Source: Betaproteobacteria bacterium | Lineage (GTDB): Bacteria > Pseudomonadota > Gammaproteobacteria > Burkholderiales > SG8-41 | Direction: 5' to 3' | Length of the DNA stretch: 64,000 nucleotides | Assembly: GCA_025356695.1 (NCBI GenBank) | Contig: JANXSE010000299.1 | Location: forward strand, 1 to 64,000 | Shown here: positions 43,943 to 53,066 of the stretch, in pieces | Layout: each line of letters begins with the position of its first letter | Position numbering within the stretch: the first letter of the stretch is position 1 | Notes under the pieces: model-generated | Seen by the model: only the letters and a program-made list of their open reading frames with translations | Databases searched by the model: none | Told to the model about the DNA's origin: nothing | Made by a program: the position numbers and the translations under genes

Positions 43943-45118
43943 TTAATACTTCCCGTCATGCGAGGCCAGCGCAATCGTCGCCGGCTTGCCGGTACGGTTG
44001 CTCCACGCATGATTGCTGCCGCGAATAATGGCGAACTCGCCTTTTTTCAGCGTCACGTCCTGCGTGTCGAGCACCAGTACTAATTCGCCGTCGGTGACGA
44101 CCGCGAATTCCAGCGTTTCCATTTTCTGCATGTACGGATGCTTTGCGTTCGCCGACCACGTGGATGCCTTGGGTGAACCCATCGATTGGAAAAACGCGGC
44201 AACTTCCTTCTGCCCGACCTTGCCCTGCCACGAGGCATCCGGCGGAAACGTGACCGTGCGCATCACCGAACCGTTCTTCGGCGGCTCGATGGTGTGCGGG
44301 AACTGCAACGTTTCAAGCACGATCTTCGCCGGCGTGGCATCGGTGACCCACAGGCGCTGCGAAGCGTAGCCCGGGCGCGCCGGATCGGTGCGCACATCGG
44401 GCGTGGCAGCGTCACTCGCCAGTGTCGATTTGTTCGGCTGCTTGTCGAGACAGACGATGCGGCGCGTCGGCTTCACACCGTTGGGCACCGTATGATTGGC
44501 GGCCGCGGTCATCACCCGATCGTTGCCCTGCGCAAGGCCGACCGGGCCATCGACAAAGGTCGCCGAAATCATGTCGAACATGACAAGCGAACCGCCGGCG
44601 ACACGGCTCGCCCATTGGTGCCAGGCGCCGACGTCGATGACGACGTCCCCCCGGCCCCATTCCACATCCTGGTCATCCAGCACCAGCGTGCGATTGCCCT
44701 CGAGAATCAGCGCGTAATCGACGGTCTCCGTCTTGTGCATGCCGCCCGAGTAGAAGTTATGACCACCGCGGTCCCAGGTGCGGCCGGGCGGTCGGATTTT
44801 CGGCGCGTGCGGCGCGACGATATTGGTGTCGGTCGCCGCGTCGTAATCATCCGGCTTGCCCACCCCCTGAATGACGCGCAGCTGGCCGCCGTTGGGCGGG
44901 CCCGGAAAATCGTACGGGATGCCGCCATCGTCAGTGGCACCCGACAGCGGCGCGGGGCTCTCGGTCCATACCCACAGATCGGTGTGGCCGCGACCGTGCC
45001 CCATCGACGCCGCGTGAGAATAAGGCGACGGCCCGTCCCAGGTGACGGTGGATTTGCCGTTGGCATCGTTGCCGGTAACGACGCGACGGATGGGCTTCAT
45101 ACCACTGGCTTGCGACAT
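43943..45118 (-). CDS. Two-cupin-domain protein
   Basis: The product has 391 soluble residues with two cupin barrels. The first (about 110-185) has M-H-K-T-E-T-V-D-Y and D-V-G-A-W-H-Q-W. The second (about 290-385) has a similar K-M-E-T-L-E-F motif and R-G-S-N-H-A-W. The layout resembles bicupin dioxygenases and sugar-type isomerases, but ligands are incomplete in places and no reaction can be named. It starts at ATG 45118. It is downstream of two single-cupin genes and a Bug gene on the same strand. Confidence 0.8.
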   Translation of the reverse strand: MSQASGMKPIRRVVTGNDANGKSTVTWDGPSPYSHAASMGHGRGHTDLWVWTESPAPLSGATDDGGIPYDFPGPPNGGQLRVIQGVGKPDDYDAATDTNIVAPHAPKIRPPGRTWDRGGHNFYSGGMHKTETVDYALILEGNRTLVLDDQDVEWGRGDVVIDVGAWHQWASRVAGGSLVMFDMISATFVDGPVGLAQGNDRVMTAAANHTVPNGVKPTRRIVCLDKQPNKSTLASDAATPDVRTDPARPGYASQRLWVTDATPAKIVLETLQFPHTIEPPKNGSVMRTVTFPPDASWQGKVGQKEVAAFFQSMGSPKASTWSANAKHPYMQKMETLEFAVVTDGELVLVLDTQDVTLKKGEFAIIRGSNHAWSNRTGKPATIALASHDGKY

Positions 45119-45169
45119 TTCATTCCCTTTCAGACTTCATGAATCGCGCTCACGCGCGTACTTTTGGTT

Positions 45170-45640
45170 TTAGTAATGCGATTTGTAGCTGATGCCGTCC
45201 ATCACGGCGAGTTCATCGAGCTCGATGTATGAACGTTTCGTTTCGCGGTCAACCGTATACTGCATGCGGCGGTGACCGTCGGTGGTGGCGCGGATCGACA
45301 AGAGTTGCAGGCCGTCCTTGCCGACCTGCCACTCGTGCGAGCCGGCGATGCCAGCCGGCGCGTAAATCGACGAGCCGGCGTGCACCGGAAACTCCTTGCC
45401 GTGGTAATCACGCACGATCGCGCTGCCGGCCATCACGTAATAGAACACCTCGATGGCATGCCAGTGCAGATGTTCGTGCGTGCCGGCCTTGAAATTGGCG
45501 ACGGCGACGCGCACGCGCTCGCTCGGCCGGTCAGGGCAGCCGATCAACGGACGCAGCGTCTGACCGTCGACCACGCCGCGCGTCTCCTTCACATTGGCCT
45601 GATCGAATACCTGCAATGTTGATGCGAATTCCACCGCCAT
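45170..45640 (-). CDS. Single-domain cupin protein (paralogue 1)
   Basis: The product has 156 residues, starting at ATG 45640 behind GGAGGAG. The cupin metal motif is G-T-H-E-H-L-H-W-H-A-I-E. It is a close paralogue of the 156-residue protein at 46780-47250: both have L-Q-V-F-[DN]-Q-A near the start, the same metal motif, and D-R-[EK]-T near the end. The pair flanks a Bug gene. Function unknown, possibly a dioxygenase or isomerase of small polar compounds. Confidence 0.87.
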   Translation of the reverse strand: MAVEFASTLQVFDQANVKETRGVVDGQTLRPLIGCPDRPSERVRVAVANFKAGTHEHLHWHAIEVFYYVMAGSAIVRDYHGKEFPVHAGSSIYAPAGIAGSHEWQVGKDGLQLLSIRATTDGHRRMQYTVDRETKRSYIELDELAVMDGISYKSHY

Positions 45641-45699
45641 GTTGCATCTCCTCCGAGTCTGAATTGTCGCGCGCGAAAGCACGCGTTAAATGAATTGCC

Positions 45700-46662
45700 T
45701 CACTGCACCTTGATGTTGCCTTCCTGCACGACCTTTTTCCACTTCGTGATGTCGCGCGCGATGATGCGCGCAAATTCCTCCGGCGAGGAGTGCGTCGCTT
45801 CGCGCCCCTCGCCGCGTAGCCGTTCCTGCACTTCCGGCATGCCGAGAATTTTCGCCAGCGCCTGGTTCATGCGCGCAACCACTTCTTTCGGAATGCCGGG
45901 CGGACCCCACATGCCGTTCCACGGATTGGTTTCGTAGCCCGGCACGATTTCGCCGATCGCCGGCACGTCGGGCAGTTCCGCCGAGCGCTTCTCGGTGGTC
46001 ACGCCGAAAGCACGCAGCTTGCCGGCCTTCAGGTGCGGCAGCAAGGCCGGCGCCGACGAAATGATCAGCTGGATCTGCCCACCGAGCAGATCGGTCACCG
46101 CGGGTGCGTCGCCTTTGTACGGCACGTGCACCATTTTTGTTTTGGTCAACTGCATGAGTAGTTCGGTCGCCAGGTGCGTGCCGCCGCCGATGCCCGAAGA
46201 ACCAAAATTGAGCGTGCCCGGCTGCGCGCGCGCCAGCTCTATGAGCTCTTTCAGATTGCTGGCCTTGACCATCATGTTCACCGCCAGCACCCACGGTCCG
46301 CTGTGCAACAAGGCAATCGGCGTGATGCCCTTGACCGGATCGAAGGGCATCGAATAGAGCGCGGCGTTGGTGGCGTAACTGGTTGCCACGATGATCACCG
46401 TGTAGCCGTCGGGATTGGCGCGCTGCGTGATGTCCGAACCGACCGACCCGCCGGCGCCGGCGCGGTTGTCGACGATGAACTGCTGGCCGAGGGCCTCGGT
46501 CAGACGCGCGCACAGTATGCGCGCAACGATGTCGGTGCTGCCGCCGGCGGCAAACGGCACCACCACCCGCACCGGCTTGTTCGGCCACGCCGGACCCTGC
46601 GCCAACGCAAACGCACTCGCCGCGGCCAGTGCGAACATCCACAAAACACGAATTGCCCTCAT
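45700..46662 (-). CDS. Bug/TctC-family solute-binding protein (8 of 8)
   Basis: The product has 320 residues, starting at ATG 46662 with GGAGGCC upstream. The signal peptide ends A-F-A-L-A-Q (about 22), then W-P-N-K-P-V-R. F-A-A-G-G-S-T-D, G-Q-Q-F-I-V-D-N-R-A-G and P-D-G-Y-T-V are the family motifs. It lies between two paralogous cupin genes on the same strand, suggesting that it delivers their substrate. Confidence 0.93.
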   Translation of the reverse strand: MRAIRVLWMFALAAASAFALAQGPAWPNKPVRVVVPFAAGGSTDIVARILCARLTEALGQQFIVDNRAGAGGSVGSDITQRANPDGYTVIIVATSYATNAALYSMPFDPVKGITPIALLHSGPWVLAVNMMVKASNLKELIELARAQPGTLNFGSSGIGGGTHLATELLMQLTKTKMVHVPYKGDAPAVTDLLGGQIQLIISSAPALLPHLKAGKLRAFGVTTEKRSAELPDVPAIGEIVPGYETNPWNGMWGPPGIPKEVVARMNQALAKILGMPEVQERLRGEGREATHSSPEEFARIIARDITKWKKVVQEGNIKVQ

Positions 46663-46779
46663 CACAGGCCTCCTCCGGATTGGACCGCCTCGAAAAGACC
46701 ATCCGCCGCTCAAGCGGCTTTTCTTTGATCGTCGGACATTTAAATACACACGTCAAGCCGGCGCCACCGCAGCCGGCCG

Positions 46780-47250
46780 CTATTCGTAAAACGAGCCCTT
46801 CATGTCGGCAATGCCGCGGTCGACCAGATACTGCATGTCGGCTGACGATTCCATGGTCTTGCGGTCGATGTTGAACTGGATCGCGCGCTCCGCCGAAGTT
46901 GTACCCTTGATCGTCAGCAGCGACAATGACTCCTTGATTTCCCACTCATGCGCGCCGCGCAGGCCGGCCGGGCCGAAGACAACATCGCCAGGGCCGACTT
47001 CCCACGAATTGCCCTCAATGTCGCGCACGATACCAGCGCCGGCGACGATGTAGTGGAAAGTCTCGATCATGTGCCAGTGCAGGTGCTCGTGCGTGCCGGG
47101 GCCGAAGGTGGCAAGACCCACGCTGATGCGCTCGGCCGGATGATCCGCGCAGCCGGCGAGTTTCTTGATGGTGAGGCCGGGGATGACGCCGGGGTGGTCG
47201 GGCTCTTTGGCCTGGTTGAATACCTGCAACTCCGATTTTATTTTCTTCAT
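46780..47250 (-). CDS. Single-domain cupin protein (paralogue 2)
   Basis: The product has 156 residues from ATG 47250 behind AGAGGA. The metal motif G-T-H-E-H-L-H-W-H-M-I-E is identical in its ligands to that of the 45170-45640 protein. Roughly half the residues appear identical by eye. It heads the minus-strand cupin/Bug/cupin/bicupin run and is divergent from an amidohydrolase gene at 47397. Confidence 0.87.
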   Translation of the reverse strand: MKKIKSELQVFNQAKEPDHPGVIPGLTIKKLAGCADHPAERISVGLATFGPGTHEHLHWHMIETFHYIVAGAGIVRDIEGNSWEVGPGDVVFGPAGLRGAHEWEIKESLSLLTIKGTTSAERAIQFNIDRKTMESSADMQYLVDRGIADMKGSFYE

Positions 47251-47396
47251 GCTGTCCTCTGCGGTGCGCTGATGGGATAAACGGGTTCGGCTAATGCGAT
47301 ACGGACGAAACGCGCCGTTATAATAGCGCGAGCCGCCCGGATGCACTCTCGCGCACCGCAGCGCGGCAATACAGAAACAAAGCCCGAAAGGAAATC

Positions 47397-48260
47397 ATGG
47401 TCATCGTCGACACCCACGTCCACGTTTTCACGGACGACCGCAAAAAATATCCGCAGATCAGTGACACGCCGCGCGCCGGCACCATCCCCAGCATCAAGGA
47501 AATCGGCCAGACCGAATGGCCGGTGACCACTGTCGAGACGCTGGCGAAATTAATGGACGAAGCGGGTGTCAACAAAGCCACGCTGGTGCAGGCCTATTTC
47601 GTCTATGAATACGACAACCGCTACACCTGCGACGCCGCGCGCGTCGATCCGAAACGTTTCGCCAGCGTGGTCGTGCTCGATCCACTCGACCCGAAATCGC
47701 CCGATGAACTCTCGCGCCTGGTCGAACAGGAGGGTGTGACCGGCATGCGCTTCATGCGCGGCCGCCTGCCGGCCACCTCGCTCGGCGAACCGGCGACCTT
47801 CCCGCTGTGGGAACGCATGCAGAAGCTTAACATCCCGCTCGCCGTCAACGATCGCATCATCGAGCTGCCGAAAATCCGCAAGGCGATGGAACGTTACCCC
47901 GATGTGAAAGTGTGTTTCGAACACGCCTGGGGCCACAAGGTAGGCGCCCCGCCCTACCCCGATCTCGCGCCGCTGTTCTCGTTCGCCGACAACCCGAACG
48001 TTTACGTCAAAACCGCCATCAACAACATCGCCGCCGCGCGCGACGCCGGCGGCACTGCCGAGGCGCTCTACGAAAAACTCGTGCAGACCTTCGGCGCCAA
48101 ACGCATCATGTGGAGCTCTAATTATCCGGCACACCCGAAATTCAACGGCGTCAAAAGCCGCCTCGACGAAGCGAAAAAAGTGCTGACCTTCCTCTCCGAG
48201 GAAGACCGCCGCTGGATCTTCGGCGAGACCGCGCTCACGGTATTTCCGGGATTGCGCTGA
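47397..48260 (+). CDS. Amidohydrolase-2 family (TIM-barrel) hydrolase/decarboxylase
   Basis: The product has 287 soluble residues. The N-terminal D5-T-H7-V-H9 metal pair is intact. E-H-A-W-G-H-K in the middle and W-S-S-N-Y-P-A-H near the C-terminus replace the usual later His/Asp ligands of the family. Such enzymes are lactonases (2-pyrone-4,6-dicarboxylate type) or decarboxylases. It is divergent from the cupin/Bug cluster, so it may act in the same pathway. Repeats follow it. Confidence 0.9.
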   Translation: MVIVDTHVHVFTDDRKKYPQISDTPRAGTIPSIKEIGQTEWPVTTVETLAKLMDEAGVNKATLVQAYFVYEYDNRYTCDAARVDPKRFASVVVLDPLDPKSPDELSRLVEQEGVTGMRFMRGRLPATSLGEPATFPLWERMQKLNIPLAVNDRIIELPKIRKAMERYPDVKVCFEHAWGHKVGAPPYPDLAPLFSFADNPNVYVKTAINNIAAARDAGGTAEALYEKLVQTFGAKRIMWSSNYPAHPKFNGVKSRLDEAKKVLTFLSEEDRRWIFGETALTVFPGLR

Positions 48261-48265
48261 GTTGC

Positions 48266-48319
48266 AGGGTGCGCAACGCGCACGCGGAGCCGCTGTAAAC
48301 GGTGCGCGGTGCGCACCCT
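48266..48319. repeat. Inverted repeat AGGGTGCGCA type
   Basis: Perfect 10-bp arms (48266-48275 and 48310-48319) surround 34 nt that themselves contain GCGC-rich half-repeats. It starts five bases after the amidohydrolase stop. Confidence 0.7.
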
Positions 48320-48344
48320 ACGCGACTGTTTCATTACCACAGTC

Positions 48345-48425
48345 TGTAGCCCGGAAGGGGCGCAGCGTATTCCGGGAATGTCGGTGCTTCCGCCCCGGAT
48401 TACACTTCGTTCCATCCGGGCTACA
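48345..48425. repeat. Inverted repeat TGTAGCCCGGA type
   Basis: Perfect 11-bp outer arms (48345-48355 and 48415-48425) enclose further paired GGGGCG/CGCCCC segments. GTAGCCCGGA-type elements are widespread in proteobacteria. It ends 27 bp before the next gene. Confidence 0.75.
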
Positions 48426-48452
48426 TTTTCTGCGATCACTTCTGGAAAGCAC

Positions 48453-49145
48453 ATGACCAACACCATCACCCTCAAAGTAATGACCTCCAACGCCCTGCGC
48501 ACCGTATTTTCGGAATTGCTACCGGCCTTCGAACGCGCACACCCCATCAAAATCGACGCCAGCTACGACCCCGCCAAACGCGTGCAGATGCGGCTGGCCG
48601 CCGGCGAAACCGCCGACGTTGCCGTCAGCAACCTGCCGGCGATCGAACGCATGATCAGCGAAAACATTCTCGACGCGACAAGCCGCCGCGAATTTGCGCA
48701 CTATGGTATCGGCATCGCCGTCAAAGCCGGCGCGCCGAAACCGGACATCGGCACGGTCGAATCCTTCAAACGTGTCTTGCTTGAAGCACGCGCGATCGCC
48801 TGCACCATCGACGGCGCCAGCGGTATTTATTTCGCCGAATTAATCAAACGCCTCGGCATCGCCGACGCCATCAAGACCAGCCGCCAGCCCGGCGGTTTAT
48901 GCGCCGAGCAATTGCTCGACGACCGCGCCGACATCGCGATTCAACAAGTGCCCGAACTGCTCGCCGCCGGCCCCGGCATCGAAGTCGCCGCGCAGCTGCC
49001 GGCGGAACTGCAGAAAATGAGCGTGCTCTCGGCGGGCGTGTTCAAAGCGTCAACACAAGCGCAGGCGGGACGCACGTTCATCAATTTTCTCGCCGCGCCC
49101 GCATCGTTGCAGTCGTTCAAAGCGGCCGGCTTCGATCCGCTCTGA
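48453..49145 (+). CDS. ModA-like binding-protein fold without signal peptide
   Basis: The product has 230 residues, starting at ATG 48453. The fold is a class II binding protein: T-L-K-V-M-T-S-N-A-L-R at the start, V-K-A-G-A-P-K-P-D-I-G-T in the middle and R-T-F-I-N-F-L-A near the end. It is related to the exported protein at 26230-26988, but its sequence begins directly with the mature domain. A repeat fills the DNA just upstream, so an original signal-peptide-coding stretch may have been lost or the protein works in the cytoplasm. Confidence 0.82.
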   Translation: MTNTITLKVMTSNALRTVFSELLPAFERAHPIKIDASYDPAKRVQMRLAAGETADVAVSNLPAIERMISENILDATSRREFAHYGIGIAVKAGAPKPDIGTVESFKRVLLEARAIACTIDGASGIYFAELIKRLGIADAIKTSRQPGGLCAEQLLDDRADIAIQQVPELLAAGPGIEVAAQLPAELQKMSVLSAGVFKASTQAQAGRTFINFLAAPASLQSFKAAGFDPL

Positions 49146-49170
49146 TACACCGCCGTTGCGCACCGCATGC

Positions 49171-50757
49171 TCAGGCCATCAGGCGGGCCAGGGCACGGGG
49201 AACGTCACCAGGATTGCGCAAAGCCTGCACGCCCGGGTGACCGAATATCCGCCGCGCCTCACTACTCCTGTCCGGCGCCAACGCCAGACAAACCACGCGC
49301 ACGCCCTGTCGTGCCGCCGCGCCCACGGCATGTCGCGCGTCTTCGACCAGATAACGCGGATCGTGGATATCGATGTCATATGGTTCGCCATCGGACAACA
49401 CGATCACAAAACGCGGACCGTCGCCGTGTTGCGCGAGGCCACGCGTGGCGTGCCGCAACGCGGCGCCGAGCCGCGTCGACCCGCCCGGCCGCAACGCCTG
49501 CAGGCGCACCATCATGTAGTAATCGGCCGGCTCGTGTAATGACTTCACCGTAATGAGTCGCACCGCGTGTCGTCCGTTTGAACTGAAGCCGGCAATACTG
49601 CAATCCACACCTGCGGCTTCCAGCGCTTTAGCCATGGCTGCGGCCGATAGCGCCGCTGTCTGCAGGACGCTGGTGCCGTCTGCAACATGCACGTCCGCGG
49701 TTGACGCCGACTGGTCGATCAGCAGAATGACTGTGGCGCGTGCCCTGCGCCCTTCGAGCGCGCGATAGACGCGCGGTTCGGGCACATAGTGCCGGCGCCG
49801 TGCCACCTGCCAGTCCACCAGAGCGCCGGCATCAAACACCTCGCCCTCGTCACTGCGCTGCGGCGCGGCGCGATGGTGTGTGAGCGTGCGCAGCGGACGA
49901 CGCAAACGAACGGCGGTTTGCCGGATCAGTTCTTCGTGATCGATTTCCACGTCATTCGTTTGATTGCGCAAAGCGGCCTGCTCGATGACGCTGCACCAGT
50001 CGGGCCGCAGGCGACCGATCAGGCGGTCCCACTCGGGATAGCGCGTCACCGATTCATCCGGCGCAACGGCGGGGTCGTCTTCGTGCACGCCGCCGGCCGG
50101 CGCAATGGCTGGCGGCGGCGCCGTGCTCAACACATCGGCGCTCCACATCCAGCGGTGATCGTCGCGGTAAGCCGGCGCGACGCGATAGGTCTTCGCATTG
50201 AACTGCATGCGCATCTGGCCGATGTCGTGGCCAAGGCGCATCGCTGCATTGCGCACGTCGGCTGCGCTGTGCAATGCGGGCTGCCCGCTCTGCGCATCAC
50301 CGTAAAAGAGCGTGCGACCTTTGCTTACCCAGATGTCCGGATCGTCATACGCGGGATCGGCCAGTGCGCGCGCCAGTCGCTGCAACAACACTTCGAAGTT
50401 CGCACCGCTGTCCGGCGTCGCCGTGTGCATGGGCCGCCACAGGCGCGCGAGGCCGGGCAGATCGCGCACGGCCAGCGCTTCGACGCGTGCATCCTCGAGC
50501 AAGCCGGCCAAGGTGCGTGCAATGGGTGCGAGCCCGTCACCATCAAAGCGACGCGGCGAATACACGAGGTGCGCCACCGCATGCGCGGCAGCCGCGGCGT
50601 GCTGTTGCCAATGGTTTTGCGGTGGCAGATGAACCGCGCCGGCCATGATGAACGGCTGCTCGCTGTTCAAATGCAGCGGCGGCGCGATGTTCCACAACAG
50701 GCGCAGCCAGTGCGACAGCGTGGTTTTTGTTGCGGCGGTGCGTGCGGTGTTGGCCAT
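49171..50757 (-). CDS. vWA-domain protein (CobT/NorD/CbbO-like) of the amide operon
   Basis: The product has 528 residues, starting at ATG 50757, 13 bp after the ATPase gene. The N-terminal ~330 residues resemble the metal-protein-like part of NorD/CbbO proteins (H-A-V-A-H-L-V-Y, L-L-E-D-A-R-V-E-A). The C-terminal von Willebrand A domain has the metal-ion site D-Q-S-A-S, then G-G-S-T-R and L-S-D-G-E-P-Y-D. Proteins of this kind work with a MoxR/CbbQ ATPase to activate or insert metal into an enzyme. Here the likely client is the amidase or formamidase upstream. Last gene of the urt-fmd-ami operon. Confidence 0.88.
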   Translation of the reverse strand: MANTARTAATKTTLSHWLRLLWNIAPPLHLNSEQPFIMAGAVHLPPQNHWQQHAAAAAHAVAHLVYSPRRFDGDGLAPIARTLAGLLEDARVEALAVRDLPGLARLWRPMHTATPDSGANFEVLLQRLARALADPAYDDPDIWVSKGRTLFYGDAQSGQPALHSAADVRNAAMRLGHDIGQMRMQFNAKTYRVAPAYRDDHRWMWSADVLSTAPPPAIAPAGGVHEDDPAVAPDESVTRYPEWDRLIGRLRPDWCSVIEQAALRNQTNDVEIDHEELIRQTAVRLRRPLRTLTHHRAAPQRSDEGEVFDAGALVDWQVARRRHYVPEPRVYRALEGRRARATVILLIDQSASTADVHVADGTSVLQTAALSAAAMAKALEAAGVDCSIAGFSSNGRHAVRLITVKSLHEPADYYMMVRLQALRPGGSTRLGAALRHATRGLAQHGDGPRFVIVLSDGEPYDIDIHDPRYLVEDARHAVGAAARQGVRVVCLALAPDRSSEARRIFGHPGVQALRNPGDVPRALARLMA

Positions 50758-50770
50758 CGCCGCGAACCGC

Positions 50771-51589
50771 TTAGAACGACGCGTCGAGCGCCGCCTGCAA
50801 CGCTGCGTGCACCTCGGCGTCATCACTCAGCGCATCGACCATCGCCAGCCGGCACGCTGCAACCAGCGACAAACCCTGCGTCACCAGCACCGCCGCGCGC
50901 ACCAGCATGCGCGTCGAGGCGCCCTCGTCGACGCCGGCGCCGTGCAAACGTCGCGTGCGCGTGCCAAAGCCGGTGATGGCCGTGGCGCGTTCAAGATCAA
51001 GGCCCGATTCGCGCGCGACGATGACCGCCTCACGCGCCGCATCGGGATAGGCGAACTCCATGGCGCAAAAGCGCTGCCGTGTCGAAGCCTTCATTTCGCG
51101 CACCGACGGCGACGGGTTGTACGATATGACCAGCTGAAAGTCGGCGTGCGCGTGCACGATCTCATTGCACGGCGCCAGCGGCAGCATGCGGCGCGTGTCG
51201 GTCAGCGGATGGATCACCACCGTGGTATTGGCGCGCGCCTCGACCAGTTCGTCGAGATAACAGATGGCGCCGTGGCGCGCCGCGAGAGTCAGCGGCCCGT
51301 CCTGCCAGCGTGTGCCGTCGCCGCCGAGCAGCCAGCGCCCGATCAAATCGCCGGCGTTGAGGTCTTCATGACAGGCCACCGTAATCAGCGGGCGTTGCAG
51401 GCGCCACGCCATGTGTTCGACAAAGCGCGTCTTGCCGCAACCGGTCGGCCCTTTGAGGACAAGCGGCAGGCGGTGCGCGTAAGCCGCTTCGAAGAGATTT
51501 ACTTCGTCTGCCGAGGACTGGTAAAACGGCTCGTCCGCGATGCGATAGGCGGCTAGCGGATCGTTTGCACCAGCGGCATCCATGTTCAT
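50771..51589 (-). CDS. MoxR/CbbQ/NorQ-type AAA+ ATPase
   Basis: The product has 272 residues from ATG 51589; a TTG 24 bases upstream is possible. Walker A is G-P-T-G-C-G-K-T, Walker B is A-I-C-Y-L-D-E-L, and sensor I lies at S-Y-N-P-S. The class couples ATP hydrolysis to remodelling of a client enzyme together with a vWA protein, which is encoded by the next gene. It is 39 bp downstream of amiE on the same strand. Confidence 0.93.
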   Translation of the reverse strand: MNMDAAGANDPLAAYRIADEPFYQSSADEVNLFEAAYAHRLPLVLKGPTGCGKTRFVEHMAWRLQRPLITVACHEDLNAGDLIGRWLLGGDGTRWQDGPLTLAARHGAICYLDELVEARANTTVVIHPLTDTRRMLPLAPCNEIVHAHADFQLVISYNPSPSVREMKASTRQRFCAMEFAYPDAAREAVIVARESGLDLERATAITGFGTRTRRLHGAGVDEGASTRMLVRAAVLVTQGLSLVAACRLAMVDALSDDAEVHAALQAALDASF

Positions 51590-51628
51590 CAAACCCGCAT
51601 CTGCTGTGCGCAACCGCGCACCGGCAAC

Positions 51629-52669
51629 TCAGCGATGCGCCAGCGTTTCCGGATTCGGGATGCCCTCAATCGGTGCCTCTTCGGTGCCCACCGTGCCGCG
51701 CGTGATCGCCTCGACGCGCTTGCGTGTGGCTTCCGGATCGTTGATCCACTGGCTATAGAACTCGTAGGGGCAGGCCGCCACACCTTTGTCGCCCTCGCGC
51801 GAATTGATCAGCCCCGTGTAACCGCGGTGCAGCAGCTTGAACAAGTGGTTCTCGCTCTGCCCGTTCTTGCGGAAATCGCGGATCAGATGTTTCGACAACG
51901 CCGCATACTGCACGCCCATGTCTTCTTCGCCGCATTCGCCGAGCGTGCGGCCGTCGAAGCCGATGATCGCCGAGTGACCGAAGTACGAATACACGCCGTC
52001 GAAGCCCGCCGCGTTCGCCACCGCGACATAAACGTTGTTGGCAAAGGCCATCGCCTTCGAAATCAGAATCTGCTGCTCTTTCGCCGGGTACATATAACCC
52101 TGGCAGCGGATGATCAGCTCGGCGCCCTTCATCGCGCAGTCGCGCCAGATTTCCGGATAGTTGCCGTCATCGCAGATGATGAGGCTGATCTTCAGGCCTT
52201 TCGGGCCGTCGCTCACATAAGTGCAGTTGCCCGGATACCAGCCCTCGATCGGCACCCACGGCATGATCTTGCGGTACTTCTGCACGATCTCGCCCTGGTC
52301 GTTCATCAGAATCAGCGTGTTGTAGGGCGCCTTGTTGGGGTGCTCTTCGTGCCGCTCGCCGGTCAGCGAGAACACGCCCCACACTTTCGCCTTGCGGCAG
52401 GCCGCGGCAAAAATTTCAGTTTCCTCGCCGGGCACCATGGCGGCGTTCTCGTACATCTCTTTCGAGTCGTACATGATGCCGTGCGTGCTGTATTCGGGGA
52501 AAATCACCAGATCCATGCCGGGCAGGCCGGACTTCATGCCGACCACCATGCTCGCGATGTTCTTCGCGTTGGCGATGATCTCGGCCTTGGTGTGCAGCCG
52601 CGGCATCTTGTAATTGACGACGGCTACGCCGACGGTGTCCTTGCTGCTCGATATATCGCCGTGATGCAT
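51629..52669 (-). CDS. amiE: Aliphatic amidase (nitrilase superfamily)
   Basis: The product has 346 residues and hydrolyses short aliphatic amides such as acetamide to the acid and ammonia. The catalytic triad falls at E59, K134 and C166, the same numbering as Pseudomonas Ami[14 protein letters not shown] and I-C-D-D-G-N-Y-P-E are canonical. The length equals the family standard (346). It lies in an operon with formamidase, the FmdB zinc protein and the Urt-type amide transporter. Confidence 0.96.
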   Translation of the reverse strand: MHHGDISSSKDTVGVAVVNYKMPRLHTKAEIIANAKNIASMVVGMKSGLPGMDLVIFPEYSTHGIMYDSKEMYENAAMVPGEETEIFAAACRKAKVWGVFSLTGERHEEHPNKAPYNTLILMNDQGEIVQKYRKIMPWVPIEGWYPGNCTYVSDGPKGLKISLIICDDGNYPEIWRDCAMKGAELIIRCQGYMYPAKEQQILISKAMAFANNVYVAVANAAGFDGVYSYFGHSAIIGFDGRTLGECGEEDMGVQYAALSKHLIRDFRKNGQSENHLFKLLHRGYTGLINSREGDKGVAACPYEFYSQWINDPEATRKRVEAITRGTVGTEEAPIEGIPNPETLAHR

Positions 52670-52720
52670 GTGGTTCTCCGCTGATGGAGCGAAGGCGGGA
52701 CGCCTGTCCCGCCGTCCGAC

Positions 52721-53056
52721 TCAGTGACTGATCATCCAGGGACGCTTGCTTGGAAACGCTTTGTTGCCCTGCGTATCCTTCACTGTCGCGCCGCGCCGCG
52801 TCGAACTGCAGCAACCGCAGCCGGCCGGATGCTTCGCATAATTGCCCGAACTCTTCGGCTCGTGACGCGCACGCTCGTTGGTCGCCATCGCACTGCGCGT
52901 GCTGTCGGCCAGCAAGGCCAGACGCGGCGCGGCGACCATCACGCGCGGCGACGACGCCCCGCAATCGGGGCAGGCCGCCGGCTCGTCACGCTGTGCCATC
53001 GAGCGGATGGCATCGAAGCCGCCACAGCTGGCACAGGCGTAGTCGTAGGTAGGCAT
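52721..53056 (-). CDS. fmdB: FmdB-family zinc-ribbon protein
   Basis: The product has 111 residues, starting at ATG 53056. M-P-T-Y-D-Y-A-C leads a zinc ribbon with C8-x-x-C11 and C29-x-x-C32. The C-terminal tail is longer than the minimal domain and contains a G-C-G-C-C cluster. FmdB was first named as a putative regulator in the Methylophilus formamidase operon. It sits ten bases after the fmdA stop, consistent with that link. Confidence 0.92.
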   Translation of the reverse strand: MPTYDYACASCGGFDAIRSMAQRDEPAACPDCGASSPRVMVAAPRLALLADSTRSAMATNERARHEPKSSGNYAKHPAGCGCCSSTRRGATVKDTQGNKAFPSKRPWMISH

Positions 53057-53066
53057 CGCCGCCGCC

